Source of the DNA: Candidatus Cloacimonadota bacterium
GTDB taxonomy: Bacteria > Cloacimonadota > Cloacimonadia > Cloacimonadales > Cloacimonadaceae
Assembly: GCA_023421135.1 (NCBI GenBank)
Contig: JAEZUG010000051.1
Location: forward strand, 1 to 64,000
Direction of reading: 5' to 3'
DNA: 64,000 nt
The notes beneath the pieces are model-generated. The model was not told the DNA's origin. It saw only the letters and a list, made by a program, of their open reading frames with translations, and did no database searches. This document shows, in pieces, positions 7,761 through 16,526 of the stretch; position 1 is the stretch's first letter, and every line of letters starts with the position of its first letter. The position numbers were made by a program, and so were the translations under genes.

Positions 7761-9317
7761 TTAGAAGGTGAATTCCACCCCAAAGGTGAGCTTCTTGATC
7801 GTCTCTTCCTTGGTATTGATCTGGCCATCGTTGTTGAGATCATGATAGTGTTCGCTGTATTTTCCGATCAGGTTGGCGTTTTGTGCTATCCGATAATACA
7901 GGCTTCCGCTGATCTCTGCTCCGGGAGTGCGAAGCTTGGCGAAATTGATATAGGGCAAGTTCTTCTGTGCATAGGAGAGGCTGGCCTCTTCCAGATTGTG
8001 GATGAAGCTGGGAAAGACTGATATCTGCCCCAGGAGCGACTTCCCGGTGCTCAGGTTTTCACCATACATATCCTGGTAACTGGCGGTCAGGCTGGCAATA
8101 TGAGGCAGTTCCGCAACCAGGCTGCCATACCAACCCACGGCTGCCCTGGCTTTTTGCAGAATCTCATCTTTACTGCGCAGATAATAGAGTCTCTGCCCGG
8201 TGTCCGGATCCGTGTCGCAATAGTAATAGGCACGTTGATCGTCGTAGAGATTGTCAAAGTATCCCGGCAGGAATCCATCTGTGAAGCGGCGCAATTCCAG
8301 ATTGGCATTCAGGATCCAGAACTTTGCTCCAAAGCCGGGAAGCACCAAGCCCTGTCCGTGCCCTTCGATAAAGGCCAGTTCACCATAGCTATAGAGCTGG
8401 AACGCTTCATCATCGTAGAGTGAGACGCGGTAATCCACGCTGTAGGTGCGGATTTGTCTGGTATCGTTGTAGCGGGTGAGGATGTCCTGCACTATATCCG
8501 TATCCAGGCTGTAACCATGTCCTCCGATCCCCGGATAAACCGTATCCACATAGGGATTCAGATCAGGGCTGTCCAGGCTGTTGTCTCCATCGATATCGAT
8601 ATCGGTCTCGTCCGCCACTCCATCATCATCCGAATCAGCCGTAAACTCCGGGTTTTCCGGGAAGCTGTCATAGACATCCGGCACTCCATCACCGTCTCTA
8701 TCCCGGTATTTTCCCCACTGGTTTCTATCCACCACGACGTTGGTGCCCAGCGTGAGAGTCTTGAGAATAGGCAAATTGGATACCGAGAGCGGCTTGAGCT
8801 GAAGCCGTCCCGCCAGGATCTCATTTTCCACCACGTTATGAGTGAAAAACTCTGCTCCGAGCCCCATCATGGAGGTATTGAGCCCTACAAAAGCACCAGT
8901 GTTGCGCACGGTGGGATAGAGCAAGATGTTGCTGTAGCGGTTCATCAAGAGCCCTTGGCCGAGAGTGTAGTTATCTATATTGATGATCTTGAAGTAGAGA
9001 GGATCATTGCGACTGGCAAAGCGGAAGTAGTAAAGCTTGCCCCAGAGATCTCGAAGCTCGTTCCAATCCTCGGTGCGAACGTTGCCTTCGGCATCCACCA
9101 GAAAGTCCAAATCCAGGCAAACGTAAAACTTCCAGAGCCTGAATTCGGGCATCAGACGAAACTGGGAATAGACCACGCCGTCTGCTGTCACAGAGCCCAA
9201 AAAGCCCGTGAGAGTCTGCGAATAGAGCGTGTCTCCTTTGGCCTCAACCGGGTCATAAGGCTGAGCGAGCAGGAGAGCCGGCAAGAGCAGGATAAATGCC
9301 GCAATCAGCTTGTTCAT
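7761..9317 (-). CDS. Outer-membrane beta-barrel protein with thrombospondin type 3-like calcium-binding segment
   Basis: 518 aa from the ATG at 9317, preceded by AAGGAG. There is a signal peptide (MNKLIAAFILLLPALLLAQ). The body has alternating aromatic beta strands and ends in FGVEFTF, with the terminal Phe typical of outer-membrane barrels. Residues ~201-257 are an Asp-rich insert (DRDGDGVPD, ADSDDDGVADETD, DIDGDNSLDSPDLNPY) matching the DxDxDGxxD calcium-binding pattern of thrombospondin type 3 repeats, presumably an extracellular loop. A second acidic DLNNDGQINT motif lies near the C-terminus. The function is not recognised; an outer-membrane channel or adhesion role is possible. Monocistronic with its own promoter. 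Confidence 0.65.
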   Translation of the reverse strand: MNKLIAAFILLLPALLLAQPYDPVEAKGDTLYSQTLTGFLGSVTADGVVYSQFRLMPEFRLWKFYVCLDLDFLVDAEGNVRTEDWNELRDLWGKLYYFRFASRNDPLYFKIINIDNYTLGQGLLMNRYSNILLYPTVRNTGAFVGLNTSMMGLGAEFFTHNVVENEILAGRLQLKPLSVSNLPILKTLTLGTNVVVDRNQWGKYRDRDGDGVPDVYDSFPENPEFTADSDDDGVADETDIDIDGDNSLDSPDLNPYVDTVYPGIGGHGYSLDTDIVQDILTRYNDTRQIRTYSVDYRVSLYDDEAFQLYSYGELAFIEGHGQGLVLPGFGAKFWILNANLELRRFTDGFLPGYFDNLYDDQRAYYYCDTDPDTGQRLYYLRSKDEILQKARAAVGWYGSLVAELPHIASLTASYQDMYGENLSTGKSLLGQISVFPSFIHNLEEASLSYAQKNLPYINFAKLRTPGAEISGSLYYRIAQNANLIGKYSEHYHDLNNDGQINTKEETIKKLTFGVEFTF

Positions 9318-9344
9318 AAGATCACTCCTTGCTGTAAGAAGACA

Positions 9345-9373
9345 TATTTTCACCGGTATAAGGCTGTTGTCAA
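9345..9373 (-). promoter_or_regulatory. Promoter of the calcium-binding outer-membrane protein gene
   Basis: On the minus strand TTGACA (9373-9368), a 17-bp spacer, then AAAATA (9350-9345), about 28 bp upstream of the ATG at 9317. The -35 is perfect and the -10 is weak. Confidence 0.45.
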
Positions 9374-9481
9374 GTTTAAACTTCCAAACGAGTGTAAAGT
9401 AGGCAGATCTCCTGATGGTTTGGCAAAGCGACAAGATCTCGCTTCTACTATCTGTATCAAGCAGCAGGTCGAAGGACTCCT

Positions 9482-9515
9482 AACTCACTTCTCACTTCTC
9501 TCTTCTAACTTCGAA
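9482..9515 (-). repeat. 7-bp degenerate tandem array
   Basis: Read on the minus strand it is a run of 7-bp units such as GTTAGAA, GAGAGAA and GTGAGAA, with a stop triplet in most units. It lies about 90 bp downstream of the stop of the C25 protease gene and in the same sense, immediately after the inverted-terminus cassette at 9523-9559. Confidence 0.8.
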
Positions 9516-9522
9516 CTGCCAC

Positions 9523-9559
9523 GACACGCATGTGACACCCATGTATCCTCATGCGTGTC
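9523..9559 (-). repeat. Cassette 1 (short copy) with 10-bp inverted termini
   Basis: GACACGCATG at 9523-9532 and its exact reverse complement CATGCGTGTC at 9550-9559 enclose TGACACCCATG and a short spacer. It is a shorter version of the cassettes at 34103-34161 and 44823-44881, and like them it is followed on its own strand by a 7-bp array. Confidence 0.8.
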
Positions 9560-9603
9560 AGATGAGTATGAGATGCGTTTTTTACGGGTGCCGGGTTATC
9601 TGC

Positions 9604-12600
9604 TCACTTCAAGAGAATCATCCGGCGGGAATTGCTATAATCCGGTGTCTTAAGCCGGTAGAAATAGACTCCGGAGCTCACTTTGCGTCCCGTGCTGTCT
9701 GTTCCGTCCCAGATTAATCTGTGATGCCCAATCCCCAGGCTGCTGTGACAGAGAGTCTGCACCAATTGTCCCCGGAGATTGAATATCCTCAAATCCACTT
9801 CACCCTCGGCTGCCAGATCAAAGCTGATGGTGGTGTTTGGGTTAAAGGGATTGGGATAATTGGCATAGAGCCGCGTAACGGTTGGAGGCGGCGGATCGAT
9901 GGGGATATCCGTGAAGGGGAAATCTACACTGTATGTGGGGCTGGGGAGGCTCTCTCCGTGCTCATACACTGCAATCACTTCATACAGATACCTGCCAGGT
10001 AAGACCAGCAGATCTTCATATGCCAGATCCTGCACCAGAGCCAGCTCTTCAAAAGCGGCAGCATTGAGCTTCCGCATCACCCGGTAAGCGGTTACAGGGT
10101 AATGAGGCTGAACCGGCGCCTGCCAAGCCAGATGAACGGTATCAGCCGTGTGGGAGGAGCTAAAGCCTTCCACTGCTTTGAATTCGTATAGCAAGGTATC
10201 AAAGAGCAGCTCGGCAGCTCCAGGTTGCAAGCTCATAGCCGGAGAGACCACAGATTCGAAGCCGGGAGAGAAGACCGTGAGCGTGTGTTCACCCAAGGGA
10301 AGATAGATGGTATAAGTCCCAGTGCTATCTGCTTTGGAACAGATTCCCGCCTGGTTCTTCACCCAGAGATCCGGTGCTGCAGCCCTCTCTGCTTCCAGAG
10401 AGATCTGTCCGCTCACGATTCCTGCCAGACCATCGTAGCCAATGATCGAAACGTCATCGATATACCAGCCGGGGGCTGCATTCTCTTCATCGGAGAAAAA
10501 GACCCACCGGAATCTCACGTTTCGTCCCATCAGCGAACTGATGTCATAAGAAGCTTTCACCCAGCCGGATTGGCCGGAATAGCCCGGGCCGCCGATGGCA
10601 TCCACAAAGCTTGCCGGATAGCCCCAAATCGGCTCGAGAGTGGTGCTCAAGCCACTCGTGAGGACTTGCACTCTTCCTCCATCTTTACCGCTCTCAGTAT
10701 CGTAGCAGTGCCAGAATTCCAGGTAACTGCTTCCTGATACATAGACTTGGTTGGATGTGAGATAAAGCGTGGAAGAATCGGAATAATTACCGTTCAGATT
10801 GGTTCCCCAGAGCTTGCTTCCGCTGTGTGCGGTCACCAGATCGGAGCTTCCCCACTGCCAACCATCGCCAGTTCCCCCGCTGGATATGTAGTTGGCGTTG
10901 TTGTTTTCAAAGCTCTGAACTGAGTAGCCTCCAACTCTTCTGGAGGTTTGCACTGTTTGAGAGCCCACCTGCTCAGCATTGCTTGTAACGTAGATGACGG
11001 CATTGGTTCCGGTGGGCACCGACTCATCCACAACAAAGCCAAAGACTGCCTGCACAATGGAATTGGGGGGCACTTCATCCAGTATCTGGAGAGTGTCTGT
11101 CAGTGCAATCTGGCTCGGATTGGCTGATATCTGGCAGCTCAGATTGCGAATCAGGACTGGAGAGTTATTCTTCAGATTCACCACCAGAAGAGCATTCTCT
11201 CCCTGTTCCAAAATACCGTTCTTATTGCCGGGAGAATCGCTCATATAGGCACCATTGATGGTCATAGACGGCTTTTTTACCTCCAAAGACAGGGAGTAAG
11301 ACCAGCTATTGCCGTCTGCTTCCACCGTGAGAGGCAGTATTATACGTTCATTGTTGGGACATGATTCTGACACACAAATAACGAAAGGATTGTTGTTTAC
11401 AGCCATAGCGCCATTGGCTATATCCGGATAGAGACTCTCCGAATTCAGGAAAGTGGCAAAGGGAGAGGAGCCACCGATTGAGGCAGAGACGTTGGTGGCT
11501 GTCTGAAGTCCCAGATTCTTCAGTTTGATGCCTATCTCTGCTGTCTCTCCCGGTTCGACCACAGAATCCCCGGATTCTTCCAGTATCACCACTCCCCCTA
11601 CTTGCAGATTGGCAAAGATGAAGTCCGCCGGCACAGTGGTGATCAGCAAGGCTGTTTCGTGGCTCAGAGGAGCTGCAGCTTGCGGGTAGAGGTTGTTGAA
11701 GGTGTATTGCAAGCCCCGGGTATTGGTGTGATCCTTGATTCCCACCGTGCAGAAATTCCCTCCCAGCGGAGTGTTGCCGTTGAATCCACCCACGTCTATA
11801 TTGTTGAAAATCTTATATTGAATCTTGATCATCCCATCTCCCAAACCTGTATGATAGATCAGGGGATCATAGAGAATCATCTGAAAGACCTCAGGAGTTT
11901 CATTGTCATAACCGTTTCGCATTTTATCCCATTGAATAATATAGAGATGAGCTGCGGCATCAAAATATTCGTAGATATTACTGGGACCGGACATGGAAAG
12001 ATCGTCCCAAAACACTGCCACCATGGGTGCAGGTCCCTGTCCTCCCGGAAGAGTGGAATTGCGAAATTCTCCGTCAGCAGTCTCCCCAAAGGCGATAAAT
12101 CCATTGGTAGAGACTGTAATCCGGTCATATAGCACTCCGTAAAAAGGAAACAGGAAAGGTAGATTCAACACCTTGAGCGTCTTGGAGTGCAGGTCGTCTC
12201 CTTCTCCCCAGGTGACTCCGCTATCGCTGATATCCGACAGGGCAATTCCTGCACCTCCCTCGGCAGGACTGATCTCAATCCAATCATAGCTGGGGCATTC
12301 AGGATAGGCAGTATCTGTGACATCATACATCAGATAGCCATATTCATCCGGACCCAGGGGTGTGGTTTGGCTCACGGTTCCCACCGGTAGATTGAAGGTG
12401 CAATACTGCTCGAAGCCTGCATCATTATAGAGCTTGAGTTTCAGAGGAATCTGCATCCCGGGAATCAAGCGGCTGTCTCCGCTGATTGTGAAACCATCCT
12501 CTGATCCTATCACTTCTGCTGATGCGACGGAACCAAAGAACGAGAGAGAATCACTCACCGTCACCAAGGTATTCAGAGAGCTCAGCTCTCCCCTCAGATC

Positions 12601-15063
12601 CTCTGCTGGATAACAACCGTTATTGATAAGCTCGATGTCCAGGAAGCAGGTCTCACCAGGATCCAGCACGTTGTTTCCCCCGGCTATAACAGTGTAATTT
12701 GAAATACCTAAGGCGGCATTGAACACATCCAGATAAAAGGATTTCTCCAGGTTCTGCCCAAACTCCCCGCTAAGCCGCAGAACGAAACGGACGCGCTCTG
12801 TGGGAGCAATGCCAATCAGGGGTTTAATCAAAAAAGGACTGCTGTTTGCTGCAGTTTCTCCCGCTCCGATAGACGGATAGGCGGAAGAGCCAGAGAGTAT
12901 CTGCACCCGGGGATTGTCTGTGCTGAGCCCAGCGTTGAAAGTACTGACCGCAGTGCCCGTGCTGTTCAGGATTTGCACGCTCAGTGCAACCGTCTCAGTT
13001 GCATTGGCAAAGCCATCTCCATTGCCCAGCGAACCCTGGGTTCCATCGTCCTTCAGTTCCAGAGCAGAGAAGTTCAAAGCGCCTTCAGTATCAAAAGACA
13101 CCAGAGTCTGCACGGCTTTGAAGGCTGTCTTGTAAGCTGTGACCAGAATTGTATCATCATAATCCTGCGGGATCTCCAGATAGGCAATACCATCCGCACC
13201 AGTGAAGGCTTTGCTCAGGATGGCATCCTCTGTCGGGCTGTAAGCCGTTACCGAGGCGCAGTCCACCGGACTTCCCGTGTTGTCTGTGACCGGCACTTCC
13301 AAAAGCCTCATCCCAGTAGGTATCTGAGAGGGCAGATCGAGGTTCAGCAGCCCGGGAATTCCCACCCAGGTCTCCAAAGAGGGATCTCCTATCAGGTTGC
13401 ACCAGTGTGAGAAGAACCTCACATGGCTGCTCATCGTGGCAGAATAGAGATTGTGAGTATAGAGCTTGGAACTGAGCAGAGCCTGCCCCATAGTGCGCAT
13501 GCCAAAGGTAAAGATACCATCCATCATCCCAGTTAAGAGAGAATTGTTCAAAGCCGTATGAGTTCCAGTGGTAGCCATGCCTATACAGGAAACAGCTCCG
13601 GAGGGAACAGCCTCTGTTCCCAAGCGCACAAAGACTTCAGACATGGCGTCTGAAGCAAAGCTGCCCGTGTCACAAGTCAGGATCACCGAGTGAGGCAATT
13701 TGACCCCATTGAAGAGATAATCTGAGGGATACCAGCCGCTCACTCCATAAATACCCCGGTAGGTGAAGAATCCCACACCCTGGTTCAAGCCTTGGTTCAT
13801 GGTGCTCTCAAAGCCAGAGCTGTAATTCTCGATGAAACTGTATTCCGGATTGGCCTCCTTGGCAACTTCGTGAACATGTTGAGTGACATACGCACAAGAG
13901 ATTCCGGAACTGGTGGGGTCGCCGATCAAGAGCATCCGGTTCAGCCAGTCAGAAGCAGGAGAACTGAGATCGACGTTCTTTTCATAAGCGTAGATCTTAT
14001 TGAGCATAGTTCCCAATTGTGCCAGATTCTCAGCCGAGATCCTGCCGATAAAAGCATCGCCCAGCGCATCATCGCCACTGAGGAAAGTGTAGGTGTCATC
14101 CCCCTCTCCGTTGTAACCGGATTCCACCTCATACCAGGTGGGAACGGAGAAGCTCCCGGACACATCTCCCACCAGTATAATGTAATCGGGACGCGTCTCC
14201 GAATTGTTGTACAATGTCTTTATATAAGCTTTGATGGCAACACTGTTATTACCCGCGACCGCTGTGCTGGCAACCGTTACGTCGATGCCCTTCTGGCGTT
14301 TCCAAGCCACAAACTCCTTGAGCTTGGCATTGAAGATGGAGTTGTTATATTCCCCGTGTATAATCAGCGCTTTGGGGTTCTGAGGTCCTTGCACCAGATT
14401 ACGAAAGTCTGCAAAGTTCAGGATATTTGCCTCATAGATTTCTCTAAAAGCAGCGCTGTATGTAGTATAGGGAGTCCCCGGTCCGTCGGGATAGCTGAGC
14501 TCAATCGTCACGCGGATTGCCTCATAACTGGAAAAACTACCACGAACAGGATCCCAGGAAACTGGGCAACTCTGCAAGCTGAGGACTCTAAAATCCCGCA
14601 GCCAGGCATCCCCGCTGTTGGTCACCTGCTCCAGGGGATAGCTTTGCCGGCTGTTATAGGCTTCGGAGAGGACCATCCCGCGGTTGGATCCTGCCACCAC
14701 TGGCAAAGGTAGATCGGCAGAAGTCTCTCTGAGGCCGGAGCATTCATAAGTCACTCTGTAGCTGGCATTAGCAGGGATTGCCACCATGCCGGCATAGACC
14801 GGAAGATCAGGGTAACCTTCTGAAGCAGAACTCGCAGCTCCTGCCATGCTGAGACGGCTATAGACTATGCCATCAACGCTTTCACGCTCAACCTCCAAAG
14901 CTCCGGGTTGAAGCTCCAGGATTATCCTGCTCTGGTCACTGCTCTCCAGCCTGAAACCAGGTGCAGCCTCCAAGGCGCAAAGTATCCCTCCAACGCTCAG
15001 CAGCAAAGCCAGCGTTACTATCCTCAACAATCGTGTCCGAATCGATCCATGTCGCAGAACCAT
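9604..15063 (-). CDS. Secreted C25 (gingipain-like) peptidase-family protein with FlgD-like C-terminal domain
   Basis: 1819 aa, the largest complete gene here. The order is signal peptide, propeptide-like region, Peptidase C25 domain (~228-575), several CARDB-like beta domains, a MAM/immune-inhibitor-like jelly roll (~1390-1545, ending GWYIDDVSIIG), a carboxypeptidase-regulatory-like repeat, an Fn3-like segment, and a terminal FlgD-like sorting domain (YPNPFNPNTTISFDL, last ~85 residues). The predicted nucleophile is present (C464 in LTCDTGSF), but the segment where gingipains have GHG reads YRGIYGVSGW, so the usual catalytic His seems replaced. I chose the ATG at 15063 because GGAGGAGGT lies 7 bases upstream; an ATG 18 bp earlier would place that site inside the gene. 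It probably acts as a surface protease or adhesin. Confidence 0.8.
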   Translation of the reverse strand: MVLRHGSIRTRLLRIVTLALLLSVGGILCALEAAPGFRLESSDQSRIILELQPGALEVERESVDGIVYSRLSMAGAASSASEGYPDLPVYAGMVAIPANASYRVTYECSGLRETSADLPLPVVAGSNRGMVLSEAYNSRQSYPLEQVTNSGDAWLRDFRVLSLQSCPVSWDPVRGSFSSYEAIRVTIELSYPDGPGTPYTTYSAAFREIYEANILNFADFRNLVQGPQNPKALIIHGEYNNSIFNAKLKEFVAWKRQKGIDVTVASTAVAGNNSVAIKAYIKTLYNNSETRPDYIILVGDVSGSFSVPTWYEVESGYNGEGDDTYTFLSGDDALGDAFIGRISAENLAQLGTMLNKIYAYEKNVDLSSPASDWLNRMLLIGDPTSSGISCAYVTQHVHEVAKEANPEYSFIENYSSGFESTMNQGLNQGVGFFTYRGIYGVSGWYPSDYLFNGVKLPHSVILTCDTGSFASDAMSEVFVRLGTEAVPSGAVSCIGMATTGTHTALNNSLLTGMMDGIFTFGMRTMGQALLSSKLYTHNLYSATMSSHVRFFSHWCNLIGDPSLETWVGIPGLLNLDLPSQIPTGMRLLEVPVTDNTGSPVDCASVTAYSPTEDAILSKAFTGADGIAYLEIPQDYDDTILVTAYKTAFKAVQTLVSFDTEGALNFSALELKDDGTQGSLGNGDGFANATETVALSVQILNSTGTAVSTFNAGLSTDNPRVQILSGSSAYPSIGAGETAANSSPFLIKPLIGIAPTERVRFVLRLSGEFGQNLEKSFYLDVFNAALGISNYTVIAGGNNVLDPGETCFLDIELINNGCYPAEDLRGELSSLNTLVTVSDSLSFFGSVASAEVIGSEDGFTISGDSRLIPGMQIPLKLKLYNDAGFEQYCTFNLPVGTVSQTTPLGPDEYGYLMYDVTDTAYPECPSYDWIEISPAEGGAGIALSDISDSGVTWGEGDDLHSKTLKVLNLPFLFPFYGVLYDRITVSTNGFIAFGETADGEFRNSTLPGGQGPAPMVAVFWDDLSMSGPSNIYEYFDAAAHLYIIQWDKMRNGYDNETPEVFQMILYDPLIYHTGLGDGMIKIQYKIFNNIDVGGFNGNTPLGGNFCTVGIKDHTNTRGLQYTFNNLYPQAAAPLSHETALLITTVPADFIFANLQVGGVVILEESGDSVVEPGETAEIGIKLKNLGLQTATNVSASIGGSSPFATFLNSESLYPDIANGAMAVNNNPFVICVSESCPNNERIILPLTVEADGNSWSYSLSLEVKKPSMTINGAYMSDSPGNKNGILEQGENALLVVNLKNNSPVLIRNLSCQISANPSQIALTDTLQILDEVPPNSIVQAVFGFVVDESVPTGTNAVIYVTSNAEQVGSQTVQTSRRVGGYSVQSFENNNANYISSGGTGDGWQWGSSDLVTAHSGSKLWGTNLNGNYSDSSTLYLTSNQVYVSGSSYLEFWHCYDTESGKDGGRVQVLTSGLSTTLEPIWGYPASFVDAIGGPGYSGQSGWVKASYDISSLMGRNVRFRWVFFSDEENAAPGWYIDDVSIIGYDGLAGIVSGQISLEAERAAAPDLWVKNQAGICSKADSTGTYTIYLPLGEHTLTVFSPGFESVVSPAMSLQPGAAELLFDTLLYEFKAVEGFSSSHTADTVHLAWQAPVQPHYPVTAYRVMRKLNAAAFEELALVQDLAYEDLLVLPGRYLYEVIAVYEHGESLPSPTYSVDFPFTDIPIDPPPPTVTRLYANYPNPFNPNTTISFDLAAEGEVDLRIFNLRGQLVQTLCHSSLGIGHHRLIWDGTDSTGRKVSSGVYFYRLKTPDYSNSRRMILLK

Positions 15064-15455
15064 ATCCAAGACCTCCTCCATTCTTTACATGTTATCGCTA
15101 TTCTATGCAATAATTATTCCATAGATTCCTCATGTGATATAACCGTCAGGTAAAACTCTTGTGCCCTTTACTCAAGCGGTGGCGGGGGTTAGTTCCCTGG
15201 ATTCTTCTGAACAGCGCAATCAGCCCAAGCTGTCAACAAACTTAACAATTAGGGTTTAGCTGTAGACTGAGAGTGAGGTGTGAGAAGTGAGATGTTAATG
15301 CTGCGCGGGTGTCGCTTGCGGGGAAGCTACCGAAATAGAACACGGATGACTGGATCGACTGGATAGATAGAACTCTGATAACCTGATCTACCTGATTTAC
15401 CTGATGAAATAGAACGCAGATGACTGGATCAACAGGATGGAATGCTATTGTCCCC
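15064..15455. other. Intergenic region upstream of the C25 gene with ATCTGCGT-type repeats
   Basis: No gene seen. Around 15346-15440 are near-repeats of the words AGAACGCAGATGACTGGATC and CTGATYTACCTGATTTACC. They are the reverse complement of the ATCTGCGTTCTATTC element at 41936-42010 and 45000-45115. A heptamer-like stretch with GTGAGG and GTGAGAAGTGAG lies at about 15270-15295. Confidence 0.6.
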
Positions 15456-15487
15456 TGTAGGGGCAGACCTGTGTGTCTGCCCCTACA
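15456..15487. repeat. Perfect 13-bp-stem hairpin (GTAGGGGCAGAC family)
   Basis: Left arm TGTAGGGGCAGAC, loop CTGTGT, right arm GTCTGCCCCTACA, a perfect 13-bp stem. Partial copies are at 54366-54390 (right arm decayed) and about 56232-56252. There is no T-run, so it is not an obvious terminator. Confidence 0.85.
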
Positions 15488-15554
15488 AGTTCATGGTGAA
15501 GAGTTAATGGTGAATAGAGCGAAGCCTTTGTCTCCCAGCTACGTATTTACTGGA

Positions 15555-15585
15555 CTTGTCACTGGTCACTCGTCACTCGTTACTT
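15555..15585 (-). repeat. 7-bp degenerate tandem array
   Basis: Plus-strand units CTTGTCA, CTGGTCA, CTCGTCA, CTCGTTA. On the minus strand each unit carries TGA or TAA. It lies between the divergent C25 gene and the 15798 gene. Confidence 0.8.
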
Positions 15586-15592
15586 CCCATAT

Positions 15593-15672
15593 CCATAACT
15601 TAATACAGGATAAGTCTTTCCTTAGCCAAGGTTAAGGATAGGTTAAGGCTACGTTAAGGCTACGTTAAGGGA
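15593..15672 (+). repeat. Cassette 3: conserved ~38-bp core plus 11-bp tandem array
   Basis: The core (15593-15631, CCATAACTTAATACAGGATA then AGTCTTTCCTTAGCC) is followed by four 11-bp units, AGGTTAAGGAT to ACGTTAAGGGA. An inverted copy of the core and of a related four-unit 11-bp array is at 25502-25581. About 29 of 34 core positions match between the two copies by eye. Confidence 0.8.
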
Positions 15673-15797
15673 ATGAAGGAGAGAGCAGGGGGGGTGGGGG
15701 TTTATGAAAAAAGCTCTTGACTGAAACAAGCGGATACTCAGGCTTTGCAGAATGTGTCGAAAAGGCTTCGGCACACAGATCATGGGAGGTTCATACC

Positions 15798-16526
15798 ATG
15801 CATAAGGCAGTTTTGATAGCGGTGTTTTCGCTGGTCTCAAGATGCGCTTTTGCCCTGGCGGGCTTTGGCGTGTTTGGCCCGGTATCTTTGGACACCGTGA
15901 ACCCAGCTTTGAGTTTAACAGCCCCCAACGGAGGTGAATCCTGGCGTGCCGGCAGCACCAAAAACATCCGCTGGATAGCATCTGACAATCATTTTGGGCT
16001 TTTCCCGATACAGCTATACTACAGTGTGAATGGAGATCCTTTCACCTCGCTCTGTGTCCCTGTGGCAAACACCGGAACCCACTCCTGGCGGTTGCCCTGG
16101 CTCACCTCAAACACTGCATTGGTGCAGATCGTAGCTCTGGATAGGTTTGGGAATAGCACCAGCGCTCAATCCGCAGCATTCTTCTCAATTCTTGCCACTG
16201 CTCCCCGGGCTCCTGAGGGTTTAACTATTGCTGTGCTGAACGATACAGACGTTTTCCTGTCCTGGTTTCCTGTGGTGGAAAACGGGGATGGTTCCTCTGT
16301 AGTCCCGGACGGGTATCAGGTTCTGTTTTATCCGGATCCTTATAGTATTGAAGGCTCTGTTGTGCTGGGAGCTTGCACGGAAACCTGCTTCACTCATGAA
16401 AATGCAGCACTGGATTGGGCGAGAGGCTTCTATCGGGTGGTGGCATATACCGAGAACTCTCCAGAGTTATTATCCGGAGCGGAGCAGCACAATCCCCTGA
16501 CGAACGAAGAAGAGGAGGAGCAATGA
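15798..16526 (+). CDS. Secreted Ig/KRE9-like domain protein
   Basis: 242 aa from the ATG at 15798 (GGGAGG eight bases upstream). A signal peptide (MHKAVLIAVFSLVSRCAFALA) precedes a domain with the pattern SLTAPNGGESWRAGSTKNIRW (given here only as the recognisable N-terminal block), typical of Ser-Thr-rich/KRE9-like Ig domains of secreted bacterial proteins. A fibronectin III-like domain follows (~135-225, APRAPEGLTIAVLNDTDVFL then RGFYRVVAYTEN), and the tail is acidic (EEEEEQ). There is no C-terminal sorting domain. Its stop overlaps the ATG of the next gene (ATGA), so the two are translationally coupled. The function is unknown; probably a periplasmic or surface partner of the SUMF1 protein downstream. 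Confidence 0.65.
   Translation: MHKAVLIAVFSLVSRCAFALAGFGVFGPVSLDTVNPALSLTAPNGGESWRAGSTKNIRWIASDNHFGLFPIQLYYSVNGDPFTSLCVPVANTGTHSWRLPWLTSNTALVQIVALDRFGNSTSAQSAAFFSILATAPRAPEGLTIAVLNDTDVFLSWFPVVENGDGSSVVPDGYQVLFYPDPYSIEGSVVLGACTETCFTHENAALDWARGFYRVVAYTENSPELLSGAEQHNPLTNEEEEEQ

Noticed and set aside
8454..9653. 399-codon plus-strand frame antisense to the calcium-binding outer-membrane protein
   Set aside because: Composition is that of an antisense shadow; the minus-strand frame has signal peptide, barrel ending and RBS.
13792..14712. 306-codon plus-strand frame inside the C25 gene
   Set aside because: Antisense to a clear peptidase domain, no RBS.
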